12,185 nucleotides of DNA from CAXRBC01 sp041158045. Its GTDB lineage: Bacteria > Actinomycetota > Acidimicrobiia > Acidimicrobiales > Ilumatobacteraceae. The stretch's first letter is position 1, and the number at the start of each line of letters is the position of its first letter. Location: NCBI GenBank assembly GCA_041158045.1, contig JBEBCD010000042.1, positions 1 through 12,185 of the forward strand, given 5' to 3'. Positions 1-7,200 of the stretch are shown here, one piece after another. The position numbers and the translations under genes were made by a program. Below the pieces are notes generated by a model. It was not told where the DNA came from and ran no database searches. It saw nothing but the letters and a program-made list of their open reading frames with translations.

Positions 1-16
1 CCTCAGCGACCCCGGC

Positions 17-769
17 TCAGCGACCGACGCGGTAGGTGACGGTGAGCGAGAACGCGGCGTACGTGCCGGACGCCCGCGCCGACAGCGCGAGCGTGCACTC
101 GCCGGCGCGCAGCGCGCGCACGCGCACGACGGATCCCGACGACTCGACGGTGCAGGCGCGCGCGCCGGCGCCCTTGACCGCGCGCACCGTGATGGCGCGG
201 CCCTCGACCGTGCGCAGGTCCGCTGCGGCGAGCGCGATGCTCGAGCCCGCCTTGAGCGCCGTGCCGGCCTTCGGCAGCCCGAGGTCGCGGAACTTCACGC
301 CCTGCGGCAGGAGGAACGTGAGCGGGACCACCGTGTCGAGCGACGTGTCGAAGAGCCCGCGGTGGTCGCGGTAGACGAAGATGGCGCAGTCGCCCGCGCC
401 GCACGTGTGGGTGACGCCGTCCTTGACGAAGGTGCGCCGAAGCGTGAGCGACAGCGCGCCCGACGCCGACTGCGAGCCGCGGGCCCCGTCGGTGGATGCC
501 CAGATCATCGACGAGGTGTCGGCGAGCCCACCGTGGCACACGAGGCCGCCGGCCGCCCGCTGGCCCACCGCGGGCCGCACGCACTGCGACACGTAGACGC
601 CCTGTCCCGCGGGGATCCCCGCGAGCGTGATGGACACGACCTGGCCGTCCACGAGTCGCGTCGTGGCGCTCACGCCGACCGTCACCGCGGCGCCGGCGGG
701 CGCCGCACCGGCGAGCGCGCCGACCGTCGCGACGGCGGCCGCAACGGCGGCCAGGGCGAGGCGGCGCAT
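17..769 (-). CDS. Secreted protein with neocarzinostatin-like domain and C-terminal Ig-like domain
   Basis: The product is 250 aa and probably exported. It has an Ala-rich signal peptide with a likely cleavage site near residue 28 (PAGAA then VTVG). Residues about 29-155 resemble the neocarzinostatin/enediyne-apoprotein Ig fold. Cys63/Cys78 and the close pair Cys123/Cys128 (CGAGDC) mirror the two disulfides of neocarzinostatin, one long loop and one C-x4-C. Residues about 160-250 look like a second all-beta domain with its own pair, Cys206/Cys225. The ATG shares its A with the TGA of the upstream lipoprotein gene (TGATG), so translation is probably coupled; I chose this start for that reason and for the signal peptide. 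The divergent haem transporter suggests a role in haem capture or transfer at the cell surface. That role is inference. The fold call is fairly firm; the ligand is unknown. Confidence 0.75.
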   Translation of the reverse strand: MRRLALAAVAAAVATVGALAGAAPAGAAVTVGVSATTRLVDGQVVSITLAGIPAGQGVYVSQCVRPAVGQRAAGGLVCHGGLADTSSMIWASTDGARGSQSASGALSLTLRRTFVKDGVTHTCGAGDCAIFVYRDHRGLFDTSLDTVVPLTFLLPQGVKFRDLGLPKAGTALKAGSSIALAAADLRTVEGRAITVRAVKGAGARACTVESSGSVVRVRALRAGECTLALSARASGTYAAFSLTVTYRVGR

Positions 770-1530
770 CAGCCCGCGAAGGAGATCGGGACGAAGACGT
801 CCTGCGACCGGTCGGAGTAGCGGAGGTGGTCGTTGCGCGTCACGATGCCGCATCGTACGACGCGACAGTCGACGTCGCCGCCCCGAGCGACGACGAGGAT
901 CGACACGACGAACGACCCGTCCGCCGCGTACGGCTGGGTGAGACCGACGGCATACGGCGGCGGCGCGGACGACACCCACACGAGGCTCGGCGAGTCGCCG
1001 CCCACGTCGACCCCGCCGATGCACGTCGCCGCGGTGGCCGACGGCGCGGCCTGCGTGCAGACGCCGACGTAGACGCCCTTGGCGGGGTCGTACCCCGAGC
1101 CCCGCACGGTGACGCGCACCCCCGCGGGGTCGAGGCCCGTCGTCTGCGACACCTCGAGGCGCGGGCCGGCGCGCCGCGGTGCGCCCGTCGTGGCGACGGG
1201 CGCGACCGTCGTCGTGGTGGCCGCACCGCCGGCGACCGTCGTCGTCGGCACCGACACCGATTCCGGCGCGAGCGTCGTGGTGGCGACCGGCGCGACGGGC
1301 GCGGCGAGCATCGTCGTCGCCGACTGCCCGATCGTCGTCGTGACCGACGGCATCGCGGTCGTCATCGCCGCCCCCGCGCGCGTCGACGCACCGGGCGCGG
1401 CCGCACCGTCCGCACACGCCGCGAGGACCGCCGTCGCGGCGGCGACGGCCGCGACGACCGACGGCAGCGACCGTCGCCGCGCGCGCGTCGCTCGCGACAC
1501 GACCGCACGTGGGTTGGGGGCGATGCGCAC
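769..1530 (-). CDS. Lipoprotein with Thr-rich linker and neocarzinostatin-like domain
   Basis: The product is 253 aa and predicted to be a lipoprotein. It has a long Arg-rich N-region (residues 8-20), a hydrophobic stretch, and a lipobox LAAC with the lipidated Cys at 39. Residues about 50-120 are a Thr/Ala/Val/Pro-rich linker containing several TTT runs, probably spanning the cell wall. Residues about 124-253 form a neocarzinostatin-like Ig domain with Cys158/Cys170 and Cys222/Cys227 (CRVVRC), matching that family's two-disulfide pattern. The GTG start at 1530 is preceded by AGGAG four bases upstream. An in-frame ATG at 1599 would run into the divergent hmuT start and adds nothing signal-like, so I rejected it. 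It is coupled to the downstream secreted gene through TGATG. The 67-base divergent spacing from hmuT suggests co-regulation. A surface haem-receptor role, analogous to the HtaA proteins beside hmuTUV in Corynebacterium, is inference; I see no HtaA domain. Confidence 0.75.
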   Translation of the reverse strand: MRIAPNPRAVVSRATRARRRSLPSVVAAVAAATAVLAACADGAAAPGASTRAGAAMTTAMPSVTTTIGQSATTMLAAPVAPVATTTLAPESVSVPTTTVAGGAATTTTVAPVATTGAPRRAGPRLEVSQTTGLDPAGVRVTVRGSGYDPAKGVYVGVCTQAAPSATAATCIGGVDVGGDSPSLVWVSSAPPPYAVGLTQPYAADGSFVVSILVVARGGDVDCRVVRCGIVTRNDHLRYSDRSQDVFVPISFAG

Positions 1531-1538
1531 GAGGCTCC

Positions 1539-1544
1539 TAGCGT
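1539..1544 (+). promoter_or_regulatory. Candidate -10 box (TAGCGT) for hmuTUV
   Basis: TAGCGT fits the TANNNT form of actinobacterial -10 elements and recurs upstream of other genes here. Transcription would begin near 1551, leaving a 5' UTR of about 47 bases that carries a good Shine-Dalgarno (GAGAGGGA). No -35 element is recognisable. On the other strand the site overlaps the AGGAG of the divergent lipoprotein gene. Confidence 0.5.
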
Positions 1545-1564
1545 GACGGGACGGGCGACACGCA

Positions 1565-1580
1565 GTCTGCCCAGCCAGAC
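1565..1580. promoter_or_regulatory. Dyad GTCTG-N6-CAGAC in the hmuT leader
   Basis: A perfect 5-base inverted repeat lies between the proposed hmuT start of transcription and its ribosome binding site. It could be a repressor site or a small leader hairpin for iron or haem control. It does not resemble the AT-rich DtxR/IdeR or Fur boxes. The short arms mean chance is a real possibility. Confidence 0.25.
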
Positions 1581-1597
1581 CGAGAGGGATCGCATCC

Positions 1598-2653
1598 ATG
1601 CCCCACGCCGTCCGTCACGCCACCGCGGCCCGCCTCGCGCTGGCGTGCCTCGGCCCGGCCGTGCTCGTCTCGCTCGCCGCGTGCGGCGGCGCCGACGACG
1701 TCGCGCGCCCGGCCGACGCGACGGCCGGCGACGCGGAGCCATCGTCGGGCGCCGTCCTCGTCCTCGCCGCCGACATCCCGCTCCCCGTCGGCACCGCCCC
1801 CGCCGCGACCCTCCCCGCCACGGTCGCGTCCGCCGACGGCGAGCGCGTCACGGTCACCGACGCCTCGCGCATCGTCGTGCTCAACGAGGCCCTCGCCGAG
1901 GTCGTCGTCTCCCTCGGCTTCGCCGACGCGATCGTCGGCCGTGACGCCACCACCACGCTCGCCGCGCTCGAGGCGCTCCCCGAGGTGAGCAGCGGCCACG
2001 ACGTGAGCGCCGAGTCGGTGCTGTCGCTCGACCCCACGCTCGTCCTCGGCGACACGCGCACCGGTCCCCCGGAGGCGGTCGCGCAGCTGCGCGCCGCCGG
2101 CGTCGCCACCGTGCTCGCCCCCGAGGTGTGGACGCTCGAGGACGTGCCGTCGCGCGTGCGCGTCGTCGCGGCCGCGCTCGGCGTCCCCGCGGCCGGCGAC
2201 GCCCTGCTCGCCGACCTGCAGGACGCGGTGGACGACGCCCTCGCGGAGATCGATGCGGGCAATGGCGACGCGCGCCCGCGCGTCGCATTCCTCTACGTGC
2301 GGGGCACCGCATCGGTGTACCTAATCGGCGGCGACGGCTCGGGCGCCGACGCGATGATCGAGGCGGCGGGCGGCGTCGACGTGGGCAGCGAGGGCGGGCT
2401 CGCCGCGTTCACGCCGCTCACGAGCGAGGCGGTGGCCGCGGCCGCGCCCGACGTGCTGCTCGTGACGACGCGTGGGCTCGACTCGGTGGGCGGCGTCGAC
2501 GGCCTGCTCGGCCTGCCGGGCGTGGCCGAGACGCGGGCGGCGGCGCGCCGGGCCGTGGTGGCGGTGGACGACGACCTGCTGCTGTCGTTCGGGCCGCGCA
2601 CGGGCGAGGTCATCCGGCGGCTCGCCGCGGCGTTCGCGAGGATGGGAGCGTGA
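1598..2653 (+). CDS. hmuT: Haem ABC transporter substrate-binding lipoprotein
   Basis: The product is 351 aa. It binds haem outside the membrane and delivers it to HmuUV. The lipobox is LAAC with Cys29. A disordered Ala/Asp-rich stretch follows, then the two-lobed periplasmic-binding fold typical of class III iron/haem binders from about residue 88. RIVVLN (91-96) begins the first lobe, and FGPRT (331-335) near the end is typical of HmuT. His134 and Tyr233 are 99 residues apart with Arg235 two residues later. This is the spacing I recall for the haem ligands and supporting Arg of corynebacterial HmuT (His141/Tyr240/Arg242 in C. glutamicum). GAGAGGGA lies 8 bases before the ATG. The stop TGA overlaps the GTG of the permease gene, so the genes form an operon. 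A siderophore substrate is the main alternative, but the ligand pattern favours haem. Confidence 0.9.
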   Translation: MPHAVRHATAARLALACLGPAVLVSLAACGGADDVARPADATAGDAEPSSGAVLVLAADIPLPVGTAPAATLPATVASADGERVTVTDASRIVVLNEALAEVVVSLGFADAIVGRDATTTLAALEALPEVSSGHDVSAESVLSLDPTLVLGDTRTGPPEAVAQLRAAGVATVLAPEVWTLEDVPSRVRVVAAALGVPAAGDALLADLQDAVDDALAEIDAGNGDARPRVAFLYVRGTASVYLIGGDGSGADAMIEAAGGVDVGSEGGLAAFTPLTSEAVAAAAPDVLLVTTRGLDSVGGVDGLLGLPGVAETRAAARRAVVAVDDDLLLSFGPRTGEVIRRLAAAFARMGA

Positions 2654-3675
2654 GGATCCGCCCCGTTACGGCCGCCGTCGTGCTCGTCGCCGGCTTCGCC
2701 GCCGCCGCGCTCGCGGGGCTGCTGCTCGGCGCGTACACGATCCCGGTCGGCGAGCTCGCGCGCATCGTCGCGGACGGCCCGACCGGCGGCGCCGACGGCG
2801 CCGCGGGCGTCGCGCACTCGGTCTTCTGGCAGATCCGGCTGCCGCGCGTCGCGCTCGCGACGATCGTCGGCGGCGCGCTCGCGGTCGCGGGCGTGATCAT
2901 GCAGGGCATCTTCCGCAACCCCCTCGCCGAGCCCGCCACGGTCGGCGTCTCCGCGGGCGCCTCGGTCGGCGCGGTGATCGCGATCGTCGTCGGCCTCAGC
3001 GACCTCCCGCTCGGCGTGCAGCTCGCGGCCTTCGCGGGCGGCACGCTCGCCACCGCGCTCGTCTACGCCCTGTCCCGCTCCGACGGCCGCACCGAGGTCG
3101 TCACGCTCATCCTCACCGGCATCGCGATCAACGCGCTGGCCGGCGCGATCATCGGCTTCGCCGTCTTCGTCGCCGACGACGACGAGATCCGCTCCGTCAC
3201 GTTCTGGAGCCTCGGCACGCTCGGCCTCGCCACGTGGCGCGCCGTCGGCCTCGTGCTCCCGCTCGCGCTGCTCGGCGTGGTCCTCAGTGCGCGCTTCGCC
3301 CGCGTGCTCGACACGCTCGCGCTGGGCGACGCGCCCGCCCGCCATCTCGGCGTCCCGGTCGAGCGGGTGCGCCTGCGGGCGATCGCCGTCGTGGGCCTCC
3401 TCGCGTCGGCGGCCGTCGCGGCGACGGGCATGATCGCGTTCGTCGGCCTGCTCGTGCCGCACATCCTGCGGATCGTGATGGGGCCGCGCCACCGCCACCT
3501 GCTGTGGGCGGCGGGCGTCCTCGGCGCGACGGTGACGATCCTCGCCGACCTCGTGGCGCGCACGTCGCTCGCGCCGGCCGAGTTGCCGCTCGGCGTCGTC
3601 ACGGCGCTCATCGGCGCGCCGTTCTTCCTCGCCCTGCTGCGCACGACGCGCCGCGACGCCGGGGGCTGGGGATGA
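2650..3675 (+). CDS. hmuU: Haem ABC transporter permease (FecCD family)
   Basis: The product is a 341-aa polytopic inner-membrane permease that forms the haem channel with HmuV. It has the usual FecCD/BtuC length and landmarks: a first membrane helix at about 7-29, LPRV (64-67) followed by the conserved loop with MQGIFRNPLAEP (84-95), the cytoplasmic coupling segment ALGDAPARHLGV (about 224-235), and the GMIAFVGLLVPHILR block (260-274). About ten membrane helices are expected for the family. The GTG start at 2650 overlaps the hmuT stop (GTGA) and has GAGGA seven bases upstream; a longer upstream reading of this frame lies inside hmuT and lacks membrane character. Its own stop overlaps the ATPase start (ATGA). 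Substrate assignment rests on the neighbouring HmuT. Confidence 0.92.
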   Translation: MRIRPVTAAVVLVAGFAAAALAGLLLGAYTIPVGELARIVADGPTGGADGAAGVAHSVFWQIRLPRVALATIVGGALAVAGVIMQGIFRNPLAEPATVGVSAGASVGAVIAIVVGLSDLPLGVQLAAFAGGTLATALVYALSRSDGRTEVVTLILTGIAINALAGAIIGFAVFVADDDEIRSVTFWSLGTLGLATWRAVGLVLPLALLGVVLSARFARVLDTLALGDAPARHLGVPVERVRLRAIAVVGLLASAAVAATGMIAFVGLLVPHILRIVMGPRHRHLLWAAGVLGATVTILADLVARTSLAPAELPLGVVTALIGAPFFLALLRTTRRDAGGWG

Positions 3676-4433
3676 CGCGGTCGGCCCCGCTGTCCTGCGC
3701 CGGCCTCGGCGTCGCCGTGCGCGGCACGACGCTGCTGCGCGACGTCTCGCTCGAGGTGCGCCCCGGGGAGCTGCTCGCGGTCCTCGGGCCCAACGGCGCG
3801 GGCAAGTCCACGCTCGTCGGCGCGCTCGCGGGCGACGTCCCGCTCGCGAGCGGCACGGTGCGGCTCGGCGGCGACGACCTCGCCACGCTGTCGCACCGCG
3901 AGCGCGCCCGCCGCCGCGCGGTGCTGCTGCAGCAAAACCCGATCGCGTTCCCCTTCACCGTGCGCGAGGTCGTCGCCATGGGCCGCGCGCCCTGGGGCGA
4001 CGAGGAGGGCGTCGAGGCGGCGATGGTGCGCCTGCGCGTCGACGACCTCGCCGACCGCGTGGTGCGCACCCTCTCCGTCGGCGAACAGGCGCGGGTCGCG
4101 ATGGCCCGCGTGCTCGCCCAGGACGCGCCCGTCATGCTCCTCGACGAGCCGACGGCCGTGCTCGACGTCGGCCAGCAGGAGTCGCTGATGCGCATCGTGC
4201 GCGGGCTCGTCGCCGAGGGGCGCGCGGTCCTCGCGGTCCTGCACGACCTCAACGTCGCGATGGCGCACGCCGACCGCGTCGTCGTGCTGCGCGGCGGCGC
4301 GGTCGCCGCGGAGGGCGCACCGCGCGCGGTGCTCACCGCCCCGCTCCTCTCCGACGTCTACGGCCAGCGCGTGCGCGTGCTCGACGCGCCCGGGCATCCG
4401 TCGCCGCTCGTCGCGGTCGACCCGTCTCGCTAG
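3672..4433 (+). CDS. hmuV: Haem ABC transporter ATP-binding protein
   Basis: The product is a 253-aa cytoplasmic ATPase that powers HmuU. All ABC motifs are visible: Walker A GPNGAGKST (39-47), Q-loop Gln at 87/88, signature LSVGEQ (134-139), Walker B VMLLDEP (154-160), D-loop LDVG (164-167) and H-loop His191. The signature differs from the common LSGGEQ by Val for the first Gly, which may affect ATP handling and is worth checking. The ATG overlaps the permease stop (ATGA) and is preceded by G-rich sequence that can serve as a ribosome binding site. It is the last gene of the hmuTUV operon, followed at once by a hairpin. Family assignment is firm; haem specificity comes from context. Confidence 0.92.
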   Translation: MTRSAPLSCAGLGVAVRGTTLLRDVSLEVRPGELLAVLGPNGAGKSTLVGALAGDVPLASGTVRLGGDDLATLSHRERARRRAVLLQQNPIAFPFTVREVVAMGRAPWGDEEGVEAAMVRLRVDDLADRVVRTLSVGEQARVAMARVLAQDAPVMLLDEPTAVLDVGQQESLMRIVRGLVAEGRAVLAVLHDLNVAMAHADRVVVLRGGAVAAEGAPRAVLTAPLLSDVYGQRVRVLDAPGHPSPLVAVDPSR

Positions 4434-4434
4434 C

Positions 4435-4457
4435 CGGTCGGCGCGGTCCCCCGACCG
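4435..4457. terminator. Hairpin between convergent hmuV and aldehyde dehydrogenase genes
   Basis: A perfect 7-base inverted repeat, CGGTCGG and CCGACCG with a 9-base loop, fills most of the 39-base gap between the two stop codons. There is no T-tract on either strand, as is common in high-G+C actinobacteria. It could end transcription from both sides. Confidence 0.5.
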
Positions 4458-4472
4458 ATCGCCGCAGCGCCG

Positions 4473-5981
4473 TCAGCCGGGGTACGCGTCCCCGTCCGGG
4501 TAGGGGAACCACTCGGGATCCGGCGCCGCATCGGGCGCGATCATCACCATCTTGGAGCGGCGGAACTGCTCGAGTCCCTCGGCGCCGAGCTCGCGACCCG
4601 AGCCCGTGTACTTGCGCCCGCCGAAGGGCACGGCGTCGTTGTCGTTGAGCGGCGTGTTGACCCACACGATGCCGGTCTCGATCTCGCGCACGGCACGGAA
4701 CGCCTCGGACAGCTCGCTCGTGTAGATGTTGGCGCCGAGCCCGAGCTCGGAGTCGTTGGCGTGCGCGATCGCCTCGTCGAGGCTCGCGACGCGCGCCACG
4801 GGCGCGAGCGGTCCGAAGCACTCGCCGTGCATCACGTCGTCGCCGGGCCGCACCTCGAGCACGGTCGGCTCGTAGTACCAGCCGACGGGCCGCGACGGCG
4901 GACGCCGACCACCGCACACGACCCGCGCCCCCTGCGCCACGGCGCGCGCGACGATGCGCTCGACGCGGTCCCGCTCGCGCGACGCCGCCATCGGCCCGAT
5001 GTCGACGGCCTCGAGGCCGGCGCCCACGCGCAGCGCACGGGCCTCGCGCGCGAGCGCCTCGACGAAGCGGTCGTGGACGGCCTCGTGCACGTAGAGGCGT
5101 TCCGCGGAGGTGCACACCTGCCCGCAGTTGAGGAAGGCCGCGAAGGCCGCCCCGCGCGCAGCCGTCTCGACGTCCGCGGACGGCATCACGATGAAGGCGT
5201 CGTTGCCCGAGGCCTCGATGAGCGCAGGCTTGAAGCGCTGCGCCGCCGTCGTCGCCACCGCGCGGGCCGCGCCGACGCTGCCGGTGAAGGCCACGCCGTG
5301 CGTGTGCTCGTGGGCCACGAGCGCCTGGCCGACCTCGGCGCCGCCGGTCACGACCTGCACGAGGCCGGGCGGCAGGTGGGCGAACGAGTCCATGAGCACG
5401 AGCAGCGTGAGCGGCGTGAGGTCGGAGGGCTTCACGATGATCGCGTTGCCGGCGGCGAGCGCGCCGGCCGCCTGCCACCCGAAGAGCAGGACGGGGAAGT
5501 TGAAGGGCACGATCGACACGACGGTGCCGAGCGGCTCCTTCATCGTCATGTGCAGCTGTCCCGCGATCGCGGGCCCGGCGATGCGCCCCTGGTCGTGGCG
5601 CGCGAGCTCGGCGTAGTAGCGGAATGCGCCGGCCGACGCGCCGCCCTCCCAGTTGGACTCGCGGTAGGGCTTGCCCATCTCGCGCGTGAGGCACTCGCCG
5701 ACGACGGCCGTCGAGGCGAGCATGCGGTCCGCGACGAGGTGGAGGGCCGCCGCGCGCTCGAGCGCGCTCATCGCCCACCACTCGCGTTGCGCGCGGCGCG
5801 CGGCGGCGACCGCGGCCTCGACCTCCGCGCCGGTCGCCGACGCCCACTCCCCGGTGGGACGCTCGGTGGCGGGATCGATCACCGCGGTGCGGGGCCCCGA
5901 CGACGCGACGTGCGCGCCGTCGAGGTAGAGGTGCCCCGAGAGCGCCGTCATGCGCTCGAGCACCGGCGTCGTCGCGGGCAT
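4473..5981 (-). CDS. NAD(P)-dependent aldehyde dehydrogenase
   Basis: The product is a 502-aa soluble enzyme of the aldehyde dehydrogenase superfamily, oxidising an aldehyde to the acid with NAD(P)+. Catalytic residues are present: Asn161 in PFNFP (159-163), Lys184 in KPSD, the FTGS cofactor-loop motif (232-235), general base Glu256, nucleophile Cys290 in NCGQVC, and Glu387 in GECFGP. The Glu256 region reads EASGN rather than the common ELGGK, so it belongs to a divergent subgroup. The closest general look is to succinate-semialdehyde/benzaldehyde-type enzymes, but I cannot fix the substrate. The ATG at 5981 has AGGG about 8-9 bases upstream, overlapping the nhaA stop codon. An ATG ten codons earlier would overlap nhaA and lacks a site. 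It is probably co-transcribed with nhaA, although no functional link is obvious. Confidence 0.9.
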   Translation of the reverse strand: MPATTPVLERMTALSGHLYLDGAHVASSGPRTAVIDPATERPTGEWASATGAEVEAAVAAARRAQREWWAMSALERAAALHLVADRMLASTAVVGECLTREMGKPYRESNWEGGASAGAFRYYAELARHDQGRIAGPAIAGQLHMTMKEPLGTVVSIVPFNFPVLLFGWQAAGALAAGNAIIVKPSDLTPLTLLVLMDSFAHLPPGLVQVVTGGAEVGQALVAHEHTHGVAFTGSVGAARAVATTAAQRFKPALIEASGNDAFIVMPSADVETAARGAAFAAFLNCGQVCTSAERLYVHEAVHDRFVEALAREARALRVGAGLEAVDIGPMAASRERDRVERIVARAVAQGARVVCGGRRPPSRPVGWYYEPTVLEVRPGDDVMHGECFGPLAPVARVASLDEAIAHANDSELGLGANIYTSELSEAFRAVREIETGIVWVNTPLNDNDAVPFGGRKYTGSGRELGAEGLEQFRRSKMVMIAPDAAPDPEWFPYPDGDAYPG

Positions 5982-5991
5982 CGCGGTCACC

Positions 5992-7128
5992 CTAGGCGTC
6001 GACCGGCGCATCGACCCCGCCGCCGCGTCGCCGCGCGGCGCGGCCGGTCGCGACGCCGAGGACGCACGCCACGGCCGTCGCCGCGAGCACGCCGAGGCTC
6101 ACGCCCCGCGCGTACGGCGTGCCGTCGAGCGTCGCGTCGACGCCGATGAGCGCGACGGTCAGCGCCGCGGCGGCCGCGCAGCCCACCGCGACGGCCTCGA
6201 GCGCCGTGATCCCGGTGCGCCGGCGCACGAGCGCGAGGACGCCGCCGATCCCCACGACCTTCCCGCACACGATGGCGACGACCGTCCAACCGATCAGCGA
6301 CCCCGAGGTCCCGGCCGGCACCTCGAGCGGGACGAGCGTGTGGAGGAAGACGAAGGCGGGCATGAGGAGCCCGGCGACCCACGGGTGCACCCGTTCCTCG
6401 ACGCGCTCGGCCACGCTCGGGTTGCCGGGATCGAAGTTGGGCGCCGTGAAGCCGACGGCAAACGCCCCGAGGGACGGGTGGAGCCCGGCGCGCAGCATCG
6501 TGGCGACCACGAGTGCGGTCGCCACGATCACCGTGGTCTCGCCCAGGTCGAAGCGCCGGATCGCCCATGCGTACGCGGCGACCACCGCGATCGCCGCGGC
6601 GACCCAGGCCGGTGCGGGCTCCTTCACCGTCGTCGCGAGCGCGAGGAGGCCGCCGAGGTCGTCGAGCACGGCGACGGTGAGGAGCATGGCACGCAACGGC
6701 CGGCGGAACCCGCCGATGGTGGTGATGGCGGCGGCGAGCGCGATGTCGGTGGCGACGACGGCGACCCAGCCGTCGCGTGCCGCCGTCGGCGCGCGGAGGA
6801 CGAAGATCGCGGCCGGCAGCGCCATCCCGGCCGCGGCCGCCGCGAGGGCGACGCCGAGCGTGGTGCCCGACAGGACGCCGCTGGCGAACTCCCGGCGCAG
6901 CTCCAGTCCGACGAGGAGGAAGAACCCGGCGATCGCGACCTCCGACACGACGTGCGCGACGGGGTGGTCGAGGCGCAGGCCGAGGATCGTCGCGAGCGCC
7001 ACGCCCAGCACGGCCGACGCCACGACGAGCGCCGACGCGCGCGTCTCGACGGCGACGAACCGCTCCAAGTACGCCGCCGGTCGGTACCACGCGGCGTCGC
7101 GCCCACCGCCGGCACCGCGCGGATCCAC
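5992..7128 (-). CDS. nhaA: Na+/H+ antiporter NhaA
   Basis: The product is a 378-aa inner-membrane protein that exchanges Na+ (or Li+) for H+ in pH and salt homeostasis. Family hallmarks are clear: FFLLVGLELRRE (69-80), ATDIA (126-130), the ion-binding Asp pair Asp156-Asp157 in VLDDLGG, HPSLGAFAVG (217-226), HPWVAGLLMPAF (248-259), and Lys290 in CGKVVGIG, corresponding to Lys300 of E. coli NhaA. The GTG start at 7128 lies 6 bases after a TATCGT -10-like box with no Shine-Dalgarno, consistent with a leaderless message. The frame stays open far upstream into terC, but that part reads as a charged, non-membrane shadow. An in-frame TTG at residue 21 is a weaker alternative start. The aldehyde dehydrogenase gene follows after 10 bases. 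Confidence 0.92.
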   Translation of the reverse strand: MDPRGAGGGRDAAWYRPAAYLERFVAVETRASALVVASAVLGVALATILGLRLDHPVAHVVSEVAIAGFFLLVGLELRREFASGVLSGTTLGVALAAAAAGMALPAAIFVLRAPTAARDGWVAVVATDIALAAAITTIGGFRRPLRAMLLTVAVLDDLGGLLALATTVKEPAPAWVAAAIAVVAAYAWAIRRFDLGETTVIVATALVVATMLRAGLHPSLGAFAVGFTAPNFDPGNPSVAERVEERVHPWVAGLLMPAFVFLHTLVPLEVPAGTSGSLIGWTVVAIVCGKVVGIGGVLALVRRRTGITALEAVAVGCAAAAALTVALIGVDATLDGTPYARGVSLGVLAATAVACVLGVATGRAARRRGGGVDAPVDA

Positions 7129-7134
7129 GAGTGC

Positions 7135-7140
7135 ACGATA
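7135..7140 (-). promoter_or_regulatory. Candidate -10 box (TATCGT) for leaderless nhaA
   Basis: TATCGT on the minus strand is followed by 6 bases and then the GTG start of nhaA, which places the transcription start on or next to the start codon. No Shine-Dalgarno and no clear -35 element are present. Confidence 0.5.
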
Positions 7141-7185
7141 CGCGGGACGCGGGCGCTCGGGTGCGCCCCGCGCGCGGCGGTGCGC

Positions 7186-7191
7186 TACTGT
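7186..7191 (+). promoter_or_regulatory. Candidate -10 box (TACTGT) for terC-family gene
   Basis: TACTGT matches TANNNT and ends 9 bases before the GTG at 7201. The message would have at most a 1-3 base leader. No Shine-Dalgarno is visible. The box is less like TAGCGT than the others, so the call is weaker. Confidence 0.35.
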
Positions 7192-7200
7192 ACGGCGGTC

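Noticed and set aside
17..1417. A single 466-residue minus-strand protein covering both neocarzinostatin-like genes
   Set aside because: The part upstream of 769 is Arg/Asp/Gly-rich shadow of the lipoprotein gene. The true protein begins at the ATG at 769 with a clear signal peptide.
5950..7200. Long N-terminal extension of the TerC-family frame
   Set aside because: It lies antisense to nhaA, is low-complexity and charged, and has no membrane or family character. The frame is simply free of stops at this G+C content.
7129..7200. A yybP-ykoY manganese riboswitch upstream of the TerC-family gene
   Set aside because: This riboswitch class often precedes terC-like genes, but only 72 bases are available, the promoter appears to sit at the start codon, and no such fold is visible.
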